Source of the DNA: MPNP01 sp965221445
GTDB lineage: Bacteria > Pseudomonadota > Alphaproteobacteria > Rhodobacterales > Rhodobacteraceae
Direction: 5' to 3'
DNA: 64,000 bases
Assembly: GCA_965221445.1 (NCBI GenBank)
Contig: CBDCSF010000004.1
Span: 62,001 to 126,000 of the forward strand
Shown: one piece after another, positions 26,368-35,800 of the stretch
Layout of the letters: the number at the start of each line of letters is the position of its first letter
Numbering within the stretch: position 1 is the stretch's first letter
Position numbers and translations under genes: made by a program
The notes under the pieces: generated by a model
The model's input: the letters and a program-made list of their open reading frames with translations, nothing else
What the model was told of the DNA's origin: nothing
Databases searched by the model: none

Positions 26368-27258
26368 ATGAACATATTGGCATCAAGAATGAAATATTCC
26401 TTTCTGTCCCTGATAATTCTGTCCTTTCTGGTTTTGACCGGAGTGGCCAATGCGCAGGTCAATCTGCTACTTAATCGTGATTATGTCGGTAATGCCAGTG
26501 AGAAACAGCTGATGCAGGTGATAGAGAAGGGAGTTGACCTCAATCAGGTCAGTACACGTTATGGACATACACCCCTGACAGTCATGGTGGATTATCGGTT
26601 ACGCAAGGATACGAAAAGTGCCATGCGACTGATCAGCATCATGCTGGAACGTGGGGCCGACCCCAACATTCCGGTTGGACCTACGAGGGGTTACAACAAG
26701 TATTGGGTGGGGTCGACCGTGCTACACAAGGCAGTTGAAATTGGTTACATGCCCCTGGTTTTACTCTTGCTGGAGGTGGGGGCAAATCCGGACATTGTCC
26801 CGCCTGTCAAAGGTATTGAAAGTCTTGCTCCCTTGCATCGTGCAGTCCGTAAGAGGGATTTTGAAACGATCAAGCTTTTGCTGGTGAATAGAGCTGATCC
26901 TGATGTCCAGCAGTATCCAGACAGTAAATATGCCGGACGAACACCACTCATGACAGCTGTGATAGCCAGAAGTCCCACCATGGTTCGACTTCTAATTGAG
27001 GGTGGAGCTGACCCCAACATTCAGGCTAGTAAAGGAAGAGGTGCAGGAAGAACACCGCTCTTAAATACCACTTTCCGTCCTCAAAGTATCCGCTTGGCAA
27101 AAATACTGCTTGAAGCGGGAGCGGATCCGAATATCCCCGATGACTACGGCAATTCCCCAATCACAATGACCGCTGAGGGCTCCACCTGCAAGGTTATATA
27201 CTGTCACCGCAGCCCGGAGAACCCCGAGTTGCACGAGCTTCTGTTACAATACCGGTAA
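26368..27258 (+). CDS. Exported ankyrin-repeat protein
   Basis: 296 aa. Signal peptide KYSFLSLIILSFLVLTGVANAQ. Five or more ankyrin repeats: VSTRYGHTPLTVMVD, MLERGADPNIPVG, LLLEVGANPDIVP, LLVNRADPDVQQYPDSKYAG, RTPLMTAVIARSPTMVRLLI, EGGADPNIQAS, ILLEAGADPNIPDDYGNSPI. Two Cys near the C-terminus (STCKVIYCHRSPE). Predicted periplasmic protein-binding scaffold. Related in style to 24137 and 54212. Partner unknown. Confidence 0.75.
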   Translation: MNILASRMKYSFLSLIILSFLVLTGVANAQVNLLLNRDYVGNASEKQLMQVIEKGVDLNQVSTRYGHTPLTVMVDYRLRKDTKSAMRLISIMLERGADPNIPVGPTRGYNKYWVGSTVLHKAVEIGYMPLVLLLLEVGANPDIVPPVKGIESLAPLHRAVRKRDFETIKLLLVNRADPDVQQYPDSKYAGRTPLMTAVIARSPTMVRLLIEGGADPNIQASKGRGAGRTPLLNTTFRPQSIRLAKILLEAGADPNIPDDYGNSPITMTAEGSTCKVIYCHRSPENPELHELLLQYR

Positions 27259-27301
27259 TTCCAGCCACCCCTCACGGGGGGAACCTCAACGAGGTGTAAT
27301 C

Positions 27302-27412
27302 ATGACACGACCCACCCTGAAATCCTTCCTTGCGGCTTTCCTGATTTACCTAGCGTTTCCGGGTGAGCCGGTATCAGCGTCCACCATCGCTGTTCTTGCC
27401 AGCCCGGGATAA
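27302..27412 (+). pseudogene. Signal peptide-only gene fragment
   Basis: 36 codons: MTRPTLKSFLAAFLIYLAFP, an evident signal peptide, then a stop after IAVLASPG. GAGGTG precedes the ATG. Looks like the 5' end of a deleted exported-protein gene downstream of the ankyrin gene; a genuine small peptide is less likely. Confidence 0.4.
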
Positions 27413-27506
27413 ATAGGCCTTTTTTTTGCTTGGGAGTGATCCATTATTCAAACGTAATTATGGGATATTTTTCGGGCGCTATTGACAGACAAGTGACCGT
27501 TTAGCG

Positions 27507-28061
27507 TCATTCCCTCAATTCGAGGTGCAGCCACAATGTTTCCCACGACGAAGGCAGGTTGCCAGGGCCGTACAGGCCTTCGTCATTCCATATCACGGTA
27601 TTGTAGATCACGCCGTCAGTGCCGTCGCTCATGGGGTAAAGGGCGACAATCCGAACAAGGCGCAAGGGAAGCCCTTGACTGAAGAGCGAAGCGTAGGCTC
27701 GGGTCATGTAGCGTTCGATCCTGTCGCGCAGCTTGGCGTTCGAGAACGCGATGATGGATCCTGCGTTAAATTCCATGTGGACCGCTTTCGCCGACATGGC
27801 GTACATCTCGTCATCCGTGATTTCCTTCGACAAGACGCGATCCACCAAGGTGTCGTCGCCGTTCGCCGCGAACAGGGTGTCCGTTATGACGGCTCTTTCC
27901 AGTAGCGTCCCTGCCGGTCCGTCACACAGCGTAGCGACAAAGCCGTCCAACTCGGTGCCTGTCGCTTTCGAAACGTCGACCCTCGTAAGACATTTGTCGT
28001 CGGCCAGGGCAGGGGCACCGGTCCAGACGGCCAGCGCCACCACCGCGATCATCTTTCGCAT
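27507..28061 (-). CDS. Exported hypothetical protein, G+C-rich
   Basis: 184 aa from ATG 28061 (AGGGG ribosome site; an in-frame start at 28085 is possible). Signal peptide MRKMIAVVALAVWTGAPALA, mature N-terminus DDKCLTRVDV, two Cys. No family recognised. The gene is visibly richer in G+C than its neighbours and points against the surrounding genes, suggesting separate acquisition. Predicted periplasmic. Confidence 0.6.
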   Translation of the reverse strand: MRKMIAVVALAVWTGAPALADDKCLTRVDVSKATGTELDGFVATLCDGPAGTLLERAVITDTLFAANGDDTLVDRVLSKEITDDEMYAMSAKAVHMEFNAGSIIAFSNAKLRDRIERYMTRAYASLFSQGLPLRLVRIVALYPMSDGTDGVIYNTVIWNDEGLYGPGNLPSSWETLWLHLELRE

Positions 28062-28248
28062 TGTGAAGCCCCTGTTATTTCTCACAATAAACCGTCACGT
28101 AACCCCGGTTTTTTATCAAATTAATTGGGGACAATATACAGGTGTTCGACTGTGTAACGCAACCCACTTGCCGGGCGAATCCTGGGGGATTGTTTCCCGC
28201 TATTTTGATTTGGATTTAAAACCAACTATGAAGAAGGGTATAATACCC

Positions 28249-28299
28249 ATGAAAAGCATAACCACAGTGACGCAATCAGTGGCTGTCTCAAGAAAATGA
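28249..28299 (+). CDS. Possible 16-aa leader ORF
   Basis: ATG 28249, five bases after GGTATAAT, encodes MKSITTVTQSVAVSRK and stops at TGA 28297-28299, overlapping the next start as ATGA. Could be a translational-coupling leader for 28296 or the residue of another gene. Confidence 0.25.
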   Translation: MKSITTVTQSVAVSRK

Positions 28300-28688
28300 G
28301 GACACCGACACTCAACCTCCCCGCGGATGAGATGGAACGCATTGAGCAAATGTGCGAACAAATCTATAATACAGTCGGGAGCCGAATGATGCAGGGAGAC
28401 AGGGTGTTTGAGGATAACCGGATTAAAACCAGTCAGGAGATTATTATGGTTAAGAAGGGAACGACGGAAGATATCTATAATGAGATTATGAGGAAATTTC
28501 CAGAATCCATCCATGGCGATGAAGCCAGACATCAATTCAAGAAATTGGTTGATAGTCTTGAGGACACGTACCTGGATGATGTCCAGGATACCGAGGGAGG
28601 CTCCTCCCTGACCACCTCTAAAACAAAGGGTGTTCATTCAATTATAACTCACCTGTTTCAGGTTCTGAAAAACCGGATACGGAAATAA
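28296..28688 (+). CDS. Hypothetical protein
   Basis: 130 aa, charged and helical; soluble, no signal or membrane segment. No family recognised. No ribosome site of its own; ATG overlaps the stop of the small ORF upstream. Low complexity is absent and codon use resembles the neighbours, so I accept it as a gene, function unknown. Confidence 0.45.
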   Translation: MRTPTLNLPADEMERIEQMCEQIYNTVGSRMMQGDRVFEDNRIKTSQEIIMVKKGTTEDIYNEIMRKFPESIHGDEARHQFKKLVDSLEDTYLDDVQDTEGGSSLTTSKTKGVHSIITHLFQVLKNRIRK

Positions 28689-28964
28689 TGAAGCCGATAT
28701 TTCGGAGGGTATAATCGGTATACATACGAAGTTACCTTTTTGCAAACAGAGGCTGGCTCTCCGCATTGATAGTAGCAGTTATTTCGACCACGATTGCTCT
28801 TTTAATTAATGAGGTATGGAAAGCGCTTGGCTAATATAAATGAAATAAAAATCCCTGGGAACCTAAATAGTACTTCTATAGAAGAAGAATATCATGGAAG
28901 TAGGGTCTATTAAGAACCTGAAGGAATTCCAGTTTGAAAGTAAATTATGGTGGAAGGCGGATAG
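28689..28964. other. Intergenic region with membrane-segment ORF fragment
   Basis: A frame around 28750-28835 reads GWLSALIVAVISTTIALLIN then EVWKALG and a stop, a typical C-terminal membrane helix, but has no convincing start. Probably a remnant of a small membrane protein. GGGTATAAT near 28708 is promoter-like. Confidence 0.3.
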
Positions 28965-29288
28965 ATGGATTTCATGGCGTTGATCAACTCCGGGATGATT
29001 GAGGAAGTCTTGGGAAAGGTGGAAACCAGTCCCCAGAACAAATACGGAATTGCTCTTCACAATGAAGGGGGACCTGCTCTGGAAATCAAGTTGGACAGGA
29101 GTGAGATGGTTGATATGCTGAAATGTATTCAGATCATTGTTGAATCAACCAGGGAAACAGAAAGGGCGGTTACCCATCTGGCCGAGATGGACATTGCCAT
29201 TGTCGCCGAACACATACTGCAACTGGTGAGTCCTCATACCAGTGAAGAGGACATCGGAGAAACAGAGACAGTCCCTACAAGACACTAA
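28965..29288 (+). CDS. Hypothetical protein
   Basis: 107 aa, acidic, with two predicted helical halves (LINSGMIEEVLGKVETS; ECTERAV-type central helix with TRETERAVTHLAEMDIA). GGAAGG lies upstream of ATG 28965. No recognised family; soluble. Neighbours are equally uncharacterised. Confidence 0.45.
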   Translation: MDFMALINSGMIEEVLGKVETSPQNKYGIALHNEGGPALEIKLDRSEMVDMLKCIQIIVESTRETERAVTHLAEMDIAIVAEHILQLVSPHTSEEDIGETETVPTRH

Positions 29289-29594
29289 AGGTAGTTGCAA
29301 GGATTAAGTCTTGTATTTGCAAAGGAATGTTATCCTACCGGCAGTCCCTGAGATAATTGGCAGCCAGGTCCCTTTCCTCCTGTTGTACAGGAAAACGATA
29401 ATAGAACTTTACCTGGTCCAGTTCAGTGCATATTTTCATTCGAATTAGCCTGCCCGTACTTGCTGAAGCAAAACACTGATGCCTTTTTGCAAAAAAAAGG
29501 ACTCCGAAAAGCTCCCTTTTCATTATTATCTGCGAAGGTTGTATTGTGGGTAAGTATACCTATCTGTTCTGTTCCTTTCTATATGAATCTTAGC

Positions 29595-29632
29595 AGGACG
29601 GGCAGCTTTTCGGTTGGCCGTTCTTTTTTTGT
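29595..29632 (+). terminator. Rho-independent terminator
   Basis: Hairpin GGACGGGCAGC / GGTTGGCCGTTC with a four-base loop, followed by seven T residues (29624-29630). The gene it would end is not clear; 29289-29594 has no convincing ORF. Confidence 0.6.
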
Positions 29633-29741
29633 ATTTCCTGGGCTCTTTCAGAAAAAATCACCTGAATTCAGTTTTTTGCCATTAGGTCATGATTCGTTAA
29701 ACCCTACTTGCAGGTGAATCAACAGATTGCAATTGGTAGTC

Positions 29742-29891
29742 ATGAAAGAACCAAGACCGACGATTCCTGCCGGTATAAGACAAGCAGAAACAACATCGGT
29801 TTATAATTCGCTTGGTATAGAATCTGCTATGGTTTTGGACCGTTCCGTTGCAGGTGGATCAAACTCAATCAATAATTCGGTGATTGTTTAA
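29742..29891 (+). CDS. Small hypothetical ORF
   Basis: 49 codons from ATG 29742 (MKEPRPTIPAGIRQAETTSV). No ribosome site or family. Overlaps the HEPN remnant on the other strand. Low confidence. Confidence 0.2.
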   Translation: MKEPRPTIPAGIRQAETTSVYNSLGIESAMVLDRSVAGGSNSINNSVIV

Positions 29892-30025
29892 TAAAACTGT
29901 GGGAATATATCAGCTGCAATCTCCCAAACTTCATCTACATCAACTTCTTCATAATCATGAATTAAAGCATTTCTGAAATCAACAATATCTCTGATTCTTG
30001 GGATTCTGGCTCTCACCTTGGCTAA
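29888..30025 (-). pseudogene. HepT (HEPN) C-terminal remnant
   Basis: Minus-strand frame reads RARIPRIRDIVDFRNALIHD then YEEVDVDEVWEIAADIFPQF. It contains the HEPN R-x4-H-x-Y signature (RNALIHDY) and matches the C-terminus of intact HepT at 39375 (RFRHVLVHGYHKVDDEVVW). The N-terminal half is replaced at about 30025 by the leader segment of the next gene, so the toxin is truncated. No MNT partner remains. Confidence 0.6.
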
Positions 30026-30265
30026 CAATTCAAAATCATTAGCATACACAAATAGTTCATGCATCTTTTTCCGAATGTGCCAATATGGAAAGAGGATATT
30101 CCGTAATGGGCAAGGGACATGAAAATAGTGAAGCGTATTGGCAGATTGGACCTGGTGAGTACGTGGCAAAAACGGGTGGGACTTTGGATCCTGGCCTTTG
30201 TGCTGATCCTGCTGACCAATCCGGGTGTGCCCCAGACTATTGGTACAGAGGAGCTCACGCTTGAG
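30025..30265 (+). repeat. Leader plus signal-peptide segment, copy 2
   Basis: Second copy of the 22325-22560 segment. Shared features: GCATACACA, TAGTTCATGC, AGAGGATATTCC, GGCAAGGGACATGAAAAT and coding for GRLDLVSTWQKRVGLW. Similarity ends soon after the signal peptide, at ELTLEE. Confidence 0.7.
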
Positions 30266-30781
30266 GAAATAGTCACCTTTATCCGTGACCATGACGGCAT
30301 GATCCTGTACGGACCTCCTTTCAGCAGTGGTGGGGATGATCGTGTCCTGCCCCTGGCTTTCGGAAAGACGATTTCCCTTGTTTTTTTATCCCACTCCTCA
30401 ACAGTTTGGCAGGTGGATCCCGAAAGTGGTGATATAAATGACATGGGAGAGCTTCAACTGAACCGGAACACCTCACATATTGTTTTCGCCTTTGGACAAG
30501 TTGCACCTGTCACCTGGACACCTGATGACCTTCTTGCCTGGTTGCAGGCAGCATCACCTACCTGGATCATACATCCGGTTTTTGATGCCCTGTCGGTCGA
30601 AGGGAAAGACCTGTCCATTCCGTTTGCCGGTGAAGACCAGACCACTGTACAGCTGCTGGAAGGTCATAGGGTAAATAATACTGATGGTGACATGATTGGA
30701 ACATGGCGGTTCGAGGGTGGCGATGTAATTGTGGTTATTGACGAACAGCTCCACCGCCTCGACTGGATTGATCTTTTCTAA
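30119..30781 (+). CDS. Exported hypothetical protein sharing leader with 22419
   Basis: 220 aa. Signal peptide VGLWILAFVLILLTNPGVPQ, then TIGTEELTLEEIVTFIRDHD. The mature domain is mixed alpha/beta without Cys. The first 45 codons and the upstream 95 bp are homologous to the 577-codon gene at 22419, but the remainder is unrelated. A fragment with IISFIRSHEGELIVGSTKGN at 47797-47880 looks like a decayed relative of its mature N-terminus. No known family. Confidence 0.55.
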   Translation: MKIVKRIGRLDLVSTWQKRVGLWILAFVLILLTNPGVPQTIGTEELTLEEIVTFIRDHDGMILYGPPFSSGGDDRVLPLAFGKTISLVFLSHSSTVWQVDPESGDINDMGELQLNRNTSHIVFAFGQVAPVTWTPDDLLAWLQAASPTWIIHPVFDALSVEGKDLSIPFAGEDQTTVQLLEGHRVNNTDGDMIGTWRFEGGDVIVVIDEQLHRLDWIDLF

Positions 30782-30861
30782 TGAAGGTTTTTAGCTTATC
30801 TGGATTGGCTTTGCCTGTTCTGCAGAAGGCAAAGGAAAATTGTAACGGTTGTTTATGCACT

Positions 30862-32148
30862 TTAGGGATAGAGACCTAATTCCCTTTCCATATCCTGTTT
30901 CCGTTTTTTGTCATTTATCCACCTTTCAATCTCAGGGATAGGAGTTTCAATGTCTTTTTCTTCCATGAAATAGAATATTCTCTCTGAATATTTTTTTAGC
31001 TGCCAAAGCGAGAAAACAGGTTCCTGGCTTCCTTTCTCCAAAACTTCCATTATACAATAATAAAGATTTTTTCCTGGTACATCCGAACAGTAGGAAAACA
31101 AATTTTCTTTGATCAAAAAGCCATTTTTATATAAAATAATTCGCAGGCGTTTAATTTCATTTTCAGTATTGTTTCTAACTTTGACAGCATTTTTGGGTTT
31201 TGATTCCATAGATCGGCAATCCAGTGACCAGGGGACATTTTCAAACTTGCCTGAATGGGAATTCCATCTTATGCTTTCGCCAATAATTGTCCTGCCTGTT
31301 GAGCGACCAAGAAACACCTTAAGGGTTGAATCTATATAGTGCTTAGGATTTTCCAGGACTAAACCTGCCCATTCATTTATGACCTCCGAAAGCTTTTCTG
31401 ATACGTTGTCCAATCCGTGTGTTTCAAATCGGTCATAATTCCACAAAATTTTGGTAAACAGATTTAGCGGGCAATCAAATCGTTGATAAAGAAGTTTAAT
31501 CTCCTTTTCCAAATTTGGATAGGGTTTCCCGTTATTTTGATCAAATATTGCTACATTCATATATGCTTTCGTGAAGGATTGTTTAAGTTTGAATTGAATC
31601 TTTTGAGCTGGCAACCTTGGTTTGAATTTTTGGTAAATTCGATAAGCACAAATTTCAACTGCTAGACCCCATATTGTGATCATGGCATCTACACTGTTTA
31701 CAGGAGGTTGATTGTAATGCTCAATTAATGAGTATCGCCATAATTGATACCCTATTCCTTTGTTCCCTGAAACATGTGACAGAAATTTGCCAATATCCTT
31801 CATTGGGATATAGTAGTGAATCGACTGAAACTGGATATAATGGTCCTCCAGCAACTGTTTAGTTTCATTTCCAAGTTGGCCATACAAATTGCTGAGATCA
31901 TGGATATAATTGGATTTGTCCTTGAGATAATCCTGGATTGATTGAGAGTTTTCAATCGCAATCAGAAACTTCAGAGTCTGTTCCAATCCACTGTAGGTGG
32001 CAGTCATTAATAGCCAATGATTGGCGATTATTGTTCCCTCGTGTAAATCTCTGGGAATAGGATTGGCTTCGTATATTTCCTTTGCTCTCTTAAAAGCGGT
32101 TTTTAACCGTTGTAGAATTTCTTCTTTACTATCTTCAGTCATCTGCAA
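30862..32148 (-). CDS. Hypothetical protein, possible HEPN-like
   Basis: 428 aa, helical, AT-rich. Contains WRYSLIEHYNQ, an R-x5-H pattern that could be a HEPN RNase motif, but the fold cannot be confirmed by eye. No membrane segment. The Panacea-domain gene at 32293 is divergent from it across 144 bp. Start at 32148 or the Met at 32142. Possibly an immune or toxin protein; assignment is tentative. Confidence 0.5.
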   Translation of the reverse strand: MQMTEDSKEEILQRLKTAFKRAKEIYEANPIPRDLHEGTIIANHWLLMTATYSGLEQTLKFLIAIENSQSIQDYLKDKSNYIHDLSNLYGQLGNETKQLLEDHYIQFQSIHYYIPMKDIGKFLSHVSGNKGIGYQLWRYSLIEHYNQPPVNSVDAMITIWGLAVEICAYRIYQKFKPRLPAQKIQFKLKQSFTKAYMNVAIFDQNNGKPYPNLEKEIKLLYQRFDCPLNLFTKILWNYDRFETHGLDNVSEKLSEVINEWAGLVLENPKHYIDSTLKVFLGRSTGRTIIGESIRWNSHSGKFENVPWSLDCRSMESKPKNAVKVRNNTENEIKRLRIILYKNGFLIKENLFSYCSDVPGKNLYYCIMEVLEKGSQEPVFSLWQLKKYSERIFYFMEEKDIETPIPEIERWINDKKRKQDMERELGLYP

Positions 32149-32292
32149 TTTCTGTTAAATATTTACCTCTTTTCGACAGTTCCTTCAGGAGTCAGAATTA
32201 TAACTTGACGAATTCCTCCATAGTGCTAAATTTCATTTCTAGAAGTATTATTGTAAAAACGACTTTCCAATCCCAATTAACGCGTAAAAGTA

Positions 32293-32691
32293 ATGCCTGT
32301 ACCTTATACTCCTTTGGCCGTAGCCAATAACTTCCTGGACCGATTCGGAAGGGATGGTGGCATTGAGCATATGAAGCTTCAAAAGCTGGTGTATTTCTCA
32401 TATGGTATTTGGTTGGCCACAAGAAATGAATCTCCCTTAACGAGCGAGGGTCCAGAAGTATGGAAATATGGTCCGGTGTTCAACAGTTTGTTTCAGGCTC
32501 TGAAGGTTTTTGGGCGGGAAAAGATTACTGAGCCCCAATCGTTAGATCCATTTGAGAAGCCGGAAAATATTGCACATGATGAAGACGGTGTCCTAAATTT
32601 TATAAATTGGGTATGGGGCCGGTATGGACATCTGTCCGGATTTGCATTGTCTGATATGACACACCAAAACGGAAGGGGATTACATCTATAG
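32293..32691 (+). CDS. Panacea (SocA/DUF4065) domain protein
   Basis: 132 aa with the family pattern: ANNFLDRF...MKLQKLVYFSYGIWLA, EVWKYGPVFNSLFQALK, and near the end LSDMTH. Panacea proteins are antitoxins for very diverse toxins. The usual C-terminal continuation after MTHxEG.PW is replaced by NGRGLHL and a stop, so this copy is a little short and possibly C-terminally frameshifted. No co-directional toxin gene is adjacent. Confidence 0.7.
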   Translation: MPVPYTPLAVANNFLDRFGRDGGIEHMKLQKLVYFSYGIWLATRNESPLTSEGPEVWKYGPVFNSLFQALKVFGREKITEPQSLDPFEKPENIAHDEDGVLNFINWVWGRYGHLSGFALSDMTHQNGRGLHL

Positions 32692-32853
32692 ATATACGAC
32701 TATAAATGGAACATAGCGAAATCTTTTTTGAGAAAATCGGCAATTCTGGTGACTTATGACTGGTAATGCAGGGTGTCGTAGATGTAATCGAATATCACCA
32801 GTCATAAGGTTTGCCATGGATTGTATCTATAAAGAACACCCCAATCTATGCCT

Positions 32854-35800
32854 TTAGCTGCTCACCCGGTCTTTTATTGAAGAGGGTAGTGCATTCACAA
32901 TACGTGTGGTTTCTACGCTTACATAAACTATCCTGCGTATGGCAGTGACAAGACCCTCCGGCTTGTCAAACCATGTGTTGGCATCATTGACAATACCACT
33001 TTTAGAGTCGGTTTTAATTTTGTACCGGTCCATATACCATTCAAGCGGTGTCCGTCCATTAACCAGATAGTCATGTGCTTCATCGGGTATGCCTGTCAGC
33101 TTTAGATGTGGATTTATAATCAGGACCGATGGGTCAGTAATGTCATCATTCCTGGCAAATTTCATGGGTTGGGTTCCCAATTTGAAATGGTGTGATTGTA
33201 CCTCCCCTTCACCGGTATAGTCCAGCTGAAGATCATATTCCGGACAGGTTTCATAGCCCAAATGAAGGTCGGACAGTTTTTGACCGGCTGTGGCAAAACT
33301 GCGGAAATCTTCCGCTAGAGGAATTCTTGGCAACTGTCTCGACAGGGCAACAGGATAGGAGTTTCTGAAATCAGGTGCATGCAAGACCCCGTAAACATAG
33401 TCAAAAATGTCATCCTTGCTTATTCTGTTATCCCGGTAATGCGTCTGAAACATCCCCAGGGCTGAATCAGTTATGTTATCTATCGGCTCCAGATCATTTT
33501 CGGGATGATCTTCTTGAAGCAGCCCTTTCACTTTATGTGTCGGTGCTTCATCGAAGACACCTCCATCGCCCGCCGAATCTCCATCTTGGGAAACATTGAC
33601 ATCCTGCTTCAAGCATGTTGAGGTCTGGCATTCGGTCGGTAATAAGGGCCGAATAGGGTTTGTTGGCTCCAATGCCCGGGACACAGATTGCCTTGTTTTG
33701 AATCTGTAACGGGGAAAACACTGACTCTTTGAAACGAGTTCCAGATCCGGCATTGTCTCCGTGACCAGCACTGAAAAGGGCATCGTTGTCCCTATCCCTG
33801 GTATGCAAATTGCCCTGTTGACAAATGCCCCCCCCATCGGGAAAATACGGTCTTGCTGATACTTCATACTGGCCAAGTTATAATCAGCATAACAATTTTG
33901 CTTGACGAAAGGTCTATATTGGGATTCAATCATCTTGTCAGGTGAAAAGAACACTTCTTTCCCTCTCCTGAGGTTGTTGATTAATTCTCTGTCCCAATGC
34001 GTATTATCAGAATGCTTTAAGGCAACTTCCTTTGCTTCTTCAGTGCTGGGATTATCACCAAGTTCAGCTAGTGCCGATTGATAATCACTTATCATCAGCT
34101 CGGCATTCTGCAGACAAATTTCCTTGGAGTAGTTGTAAATATAGACATCCTTTCCGGTAGCGTAACCTCTACTGAATAATTCAAAGAGTGTTCCGCTGGT
34201 CTTGCCGGCCTTTGCTTCCTTTGTTCCAAGGGGATAGAGATTTTCAAAACCTTCCTCCTGTTTGGCAATCCAGTCATAGCGGTCGTCAGGGTTTATTTTC
34301 TCCCACCCCTCTATATTTTTCAGGGAACCTGCCGTATTCAATAAATCAAGTTTATCCTTTCGACTTAAACGATCACCTATATCCCTGTAATGTATCGTGC
34401 ATTCCTTATGCCGGGCATGAGGGTTTTTCACAAGAAACATGATGCTCACGGGCACCATGACATTAAATACATTGCCTCCCTCTTTCTTCTCCCGGTCATA
34501 CTTGCGTAAGTTGCCCCGCAGATCTAGAACATGAATGGTGGTGAACTCTTCCGCAAGACAGGCACGAACACCGGAATCAACATTGCCATCCAGCCAGGAG
34601 CCATTGGTTACCATACCAATTACCCCTTTTTCACCAATACGGTCTGAAGCCCAGCGAATGGCCATTTTGTAACTGTCATAAAGACTATTCCTGTTTGTTG
34701 CTGTTGAGCGTTCTACATAAGTATCCCTTATTCTTTTGGAGAGTTGCTTGTAGTCATGATCACTCTGTCCTGCCCGCCAGGGTGGATTGCCCAGAATGAC
34801 CTGTATGGTCTTTTCATTTTGCCGTTTTATACGCCCGGAATTATCCGGCATATAAAAATCAAAGGCATTTTTTCCTTCCTGCATGGCAAAGGTGTCCGTC
34901 AGACATATTCCGGGAAACTCGATATAGTCATTCTTCAGGGCAGCTGATCGAAAAGCTGTCTCGATGTTGACTGCCGCTATATAGTAGGCCAGTAGGACAA
35001 TTTCATTGGCGTGTATTTCCTCACGATATTTACGTTCCAAATCCTGCTTCGGAATAACACCCGTCTGAAGAAGCCGAGTAATGAAAGACCCGGTACCGGT
35101 AAAGGGATCCAGAATATGGACTCCCTCTGAGGCAAGTGTCTGGTCAAACTCCTCCTGCAGAACATCATTGATTGAATGAATAATGAAATCCACAATGGCC
35201 ATTGGAGTGTAGACAATGCCAAGCTTGTCACTGGTCTCTTTGAACGCCTTGCTGAAAAAGGTTTCATAGAGTTCGGTAATCAGGTTCTGACGGGCACGGG
35301 GATCGTTTATACCCCTAGCTCGACGTTGCACCGAGGCGTAAAACCTCTCAAGATTATCAGCTTCACTTTTAATGTTTGCTTCATCAATGACCGGCAGGAG
35401 TTCCTGCATTGATTGGGAAACCGGATTTTTATCGGTGAACGCGCTTTCGCCCTCAAAGACTGCCTCAAATACCGGTCGGGTAATCAAATGCTGGGCCAGC
35501 ATTTCAATCGCATCCGCTTCGGTTATGGAACCGTTTATATTTCCCCTCAGTTCGTTCAGAAAATCCCTAAAAAAACCCTGGGCATCAGAGCCGTCCATCT
35601 TTACCAGAGAGGTGATACGGGTAACATGTCGCTCGGCAATCTTTGCCACATCCTGAGCCCAGTCTTCCCAATAATCCCTGGTGCCACATTTCTCGACAAT
35701 CCTGGCCATCACGGCCTGTGAGAATTCATCCACAATCAGCGGGGTCATTCCCCGGTTTTGCCCGTGGTCGATATCCTCATGGACACGACGGCCAATTTCT

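Noticed and set aside
29460..29717. 85-codon plus-strand ORF
   Set aside because: It reads straight through a good Rho-independent terminator at 29595-29632 and has no family or ribosome site.
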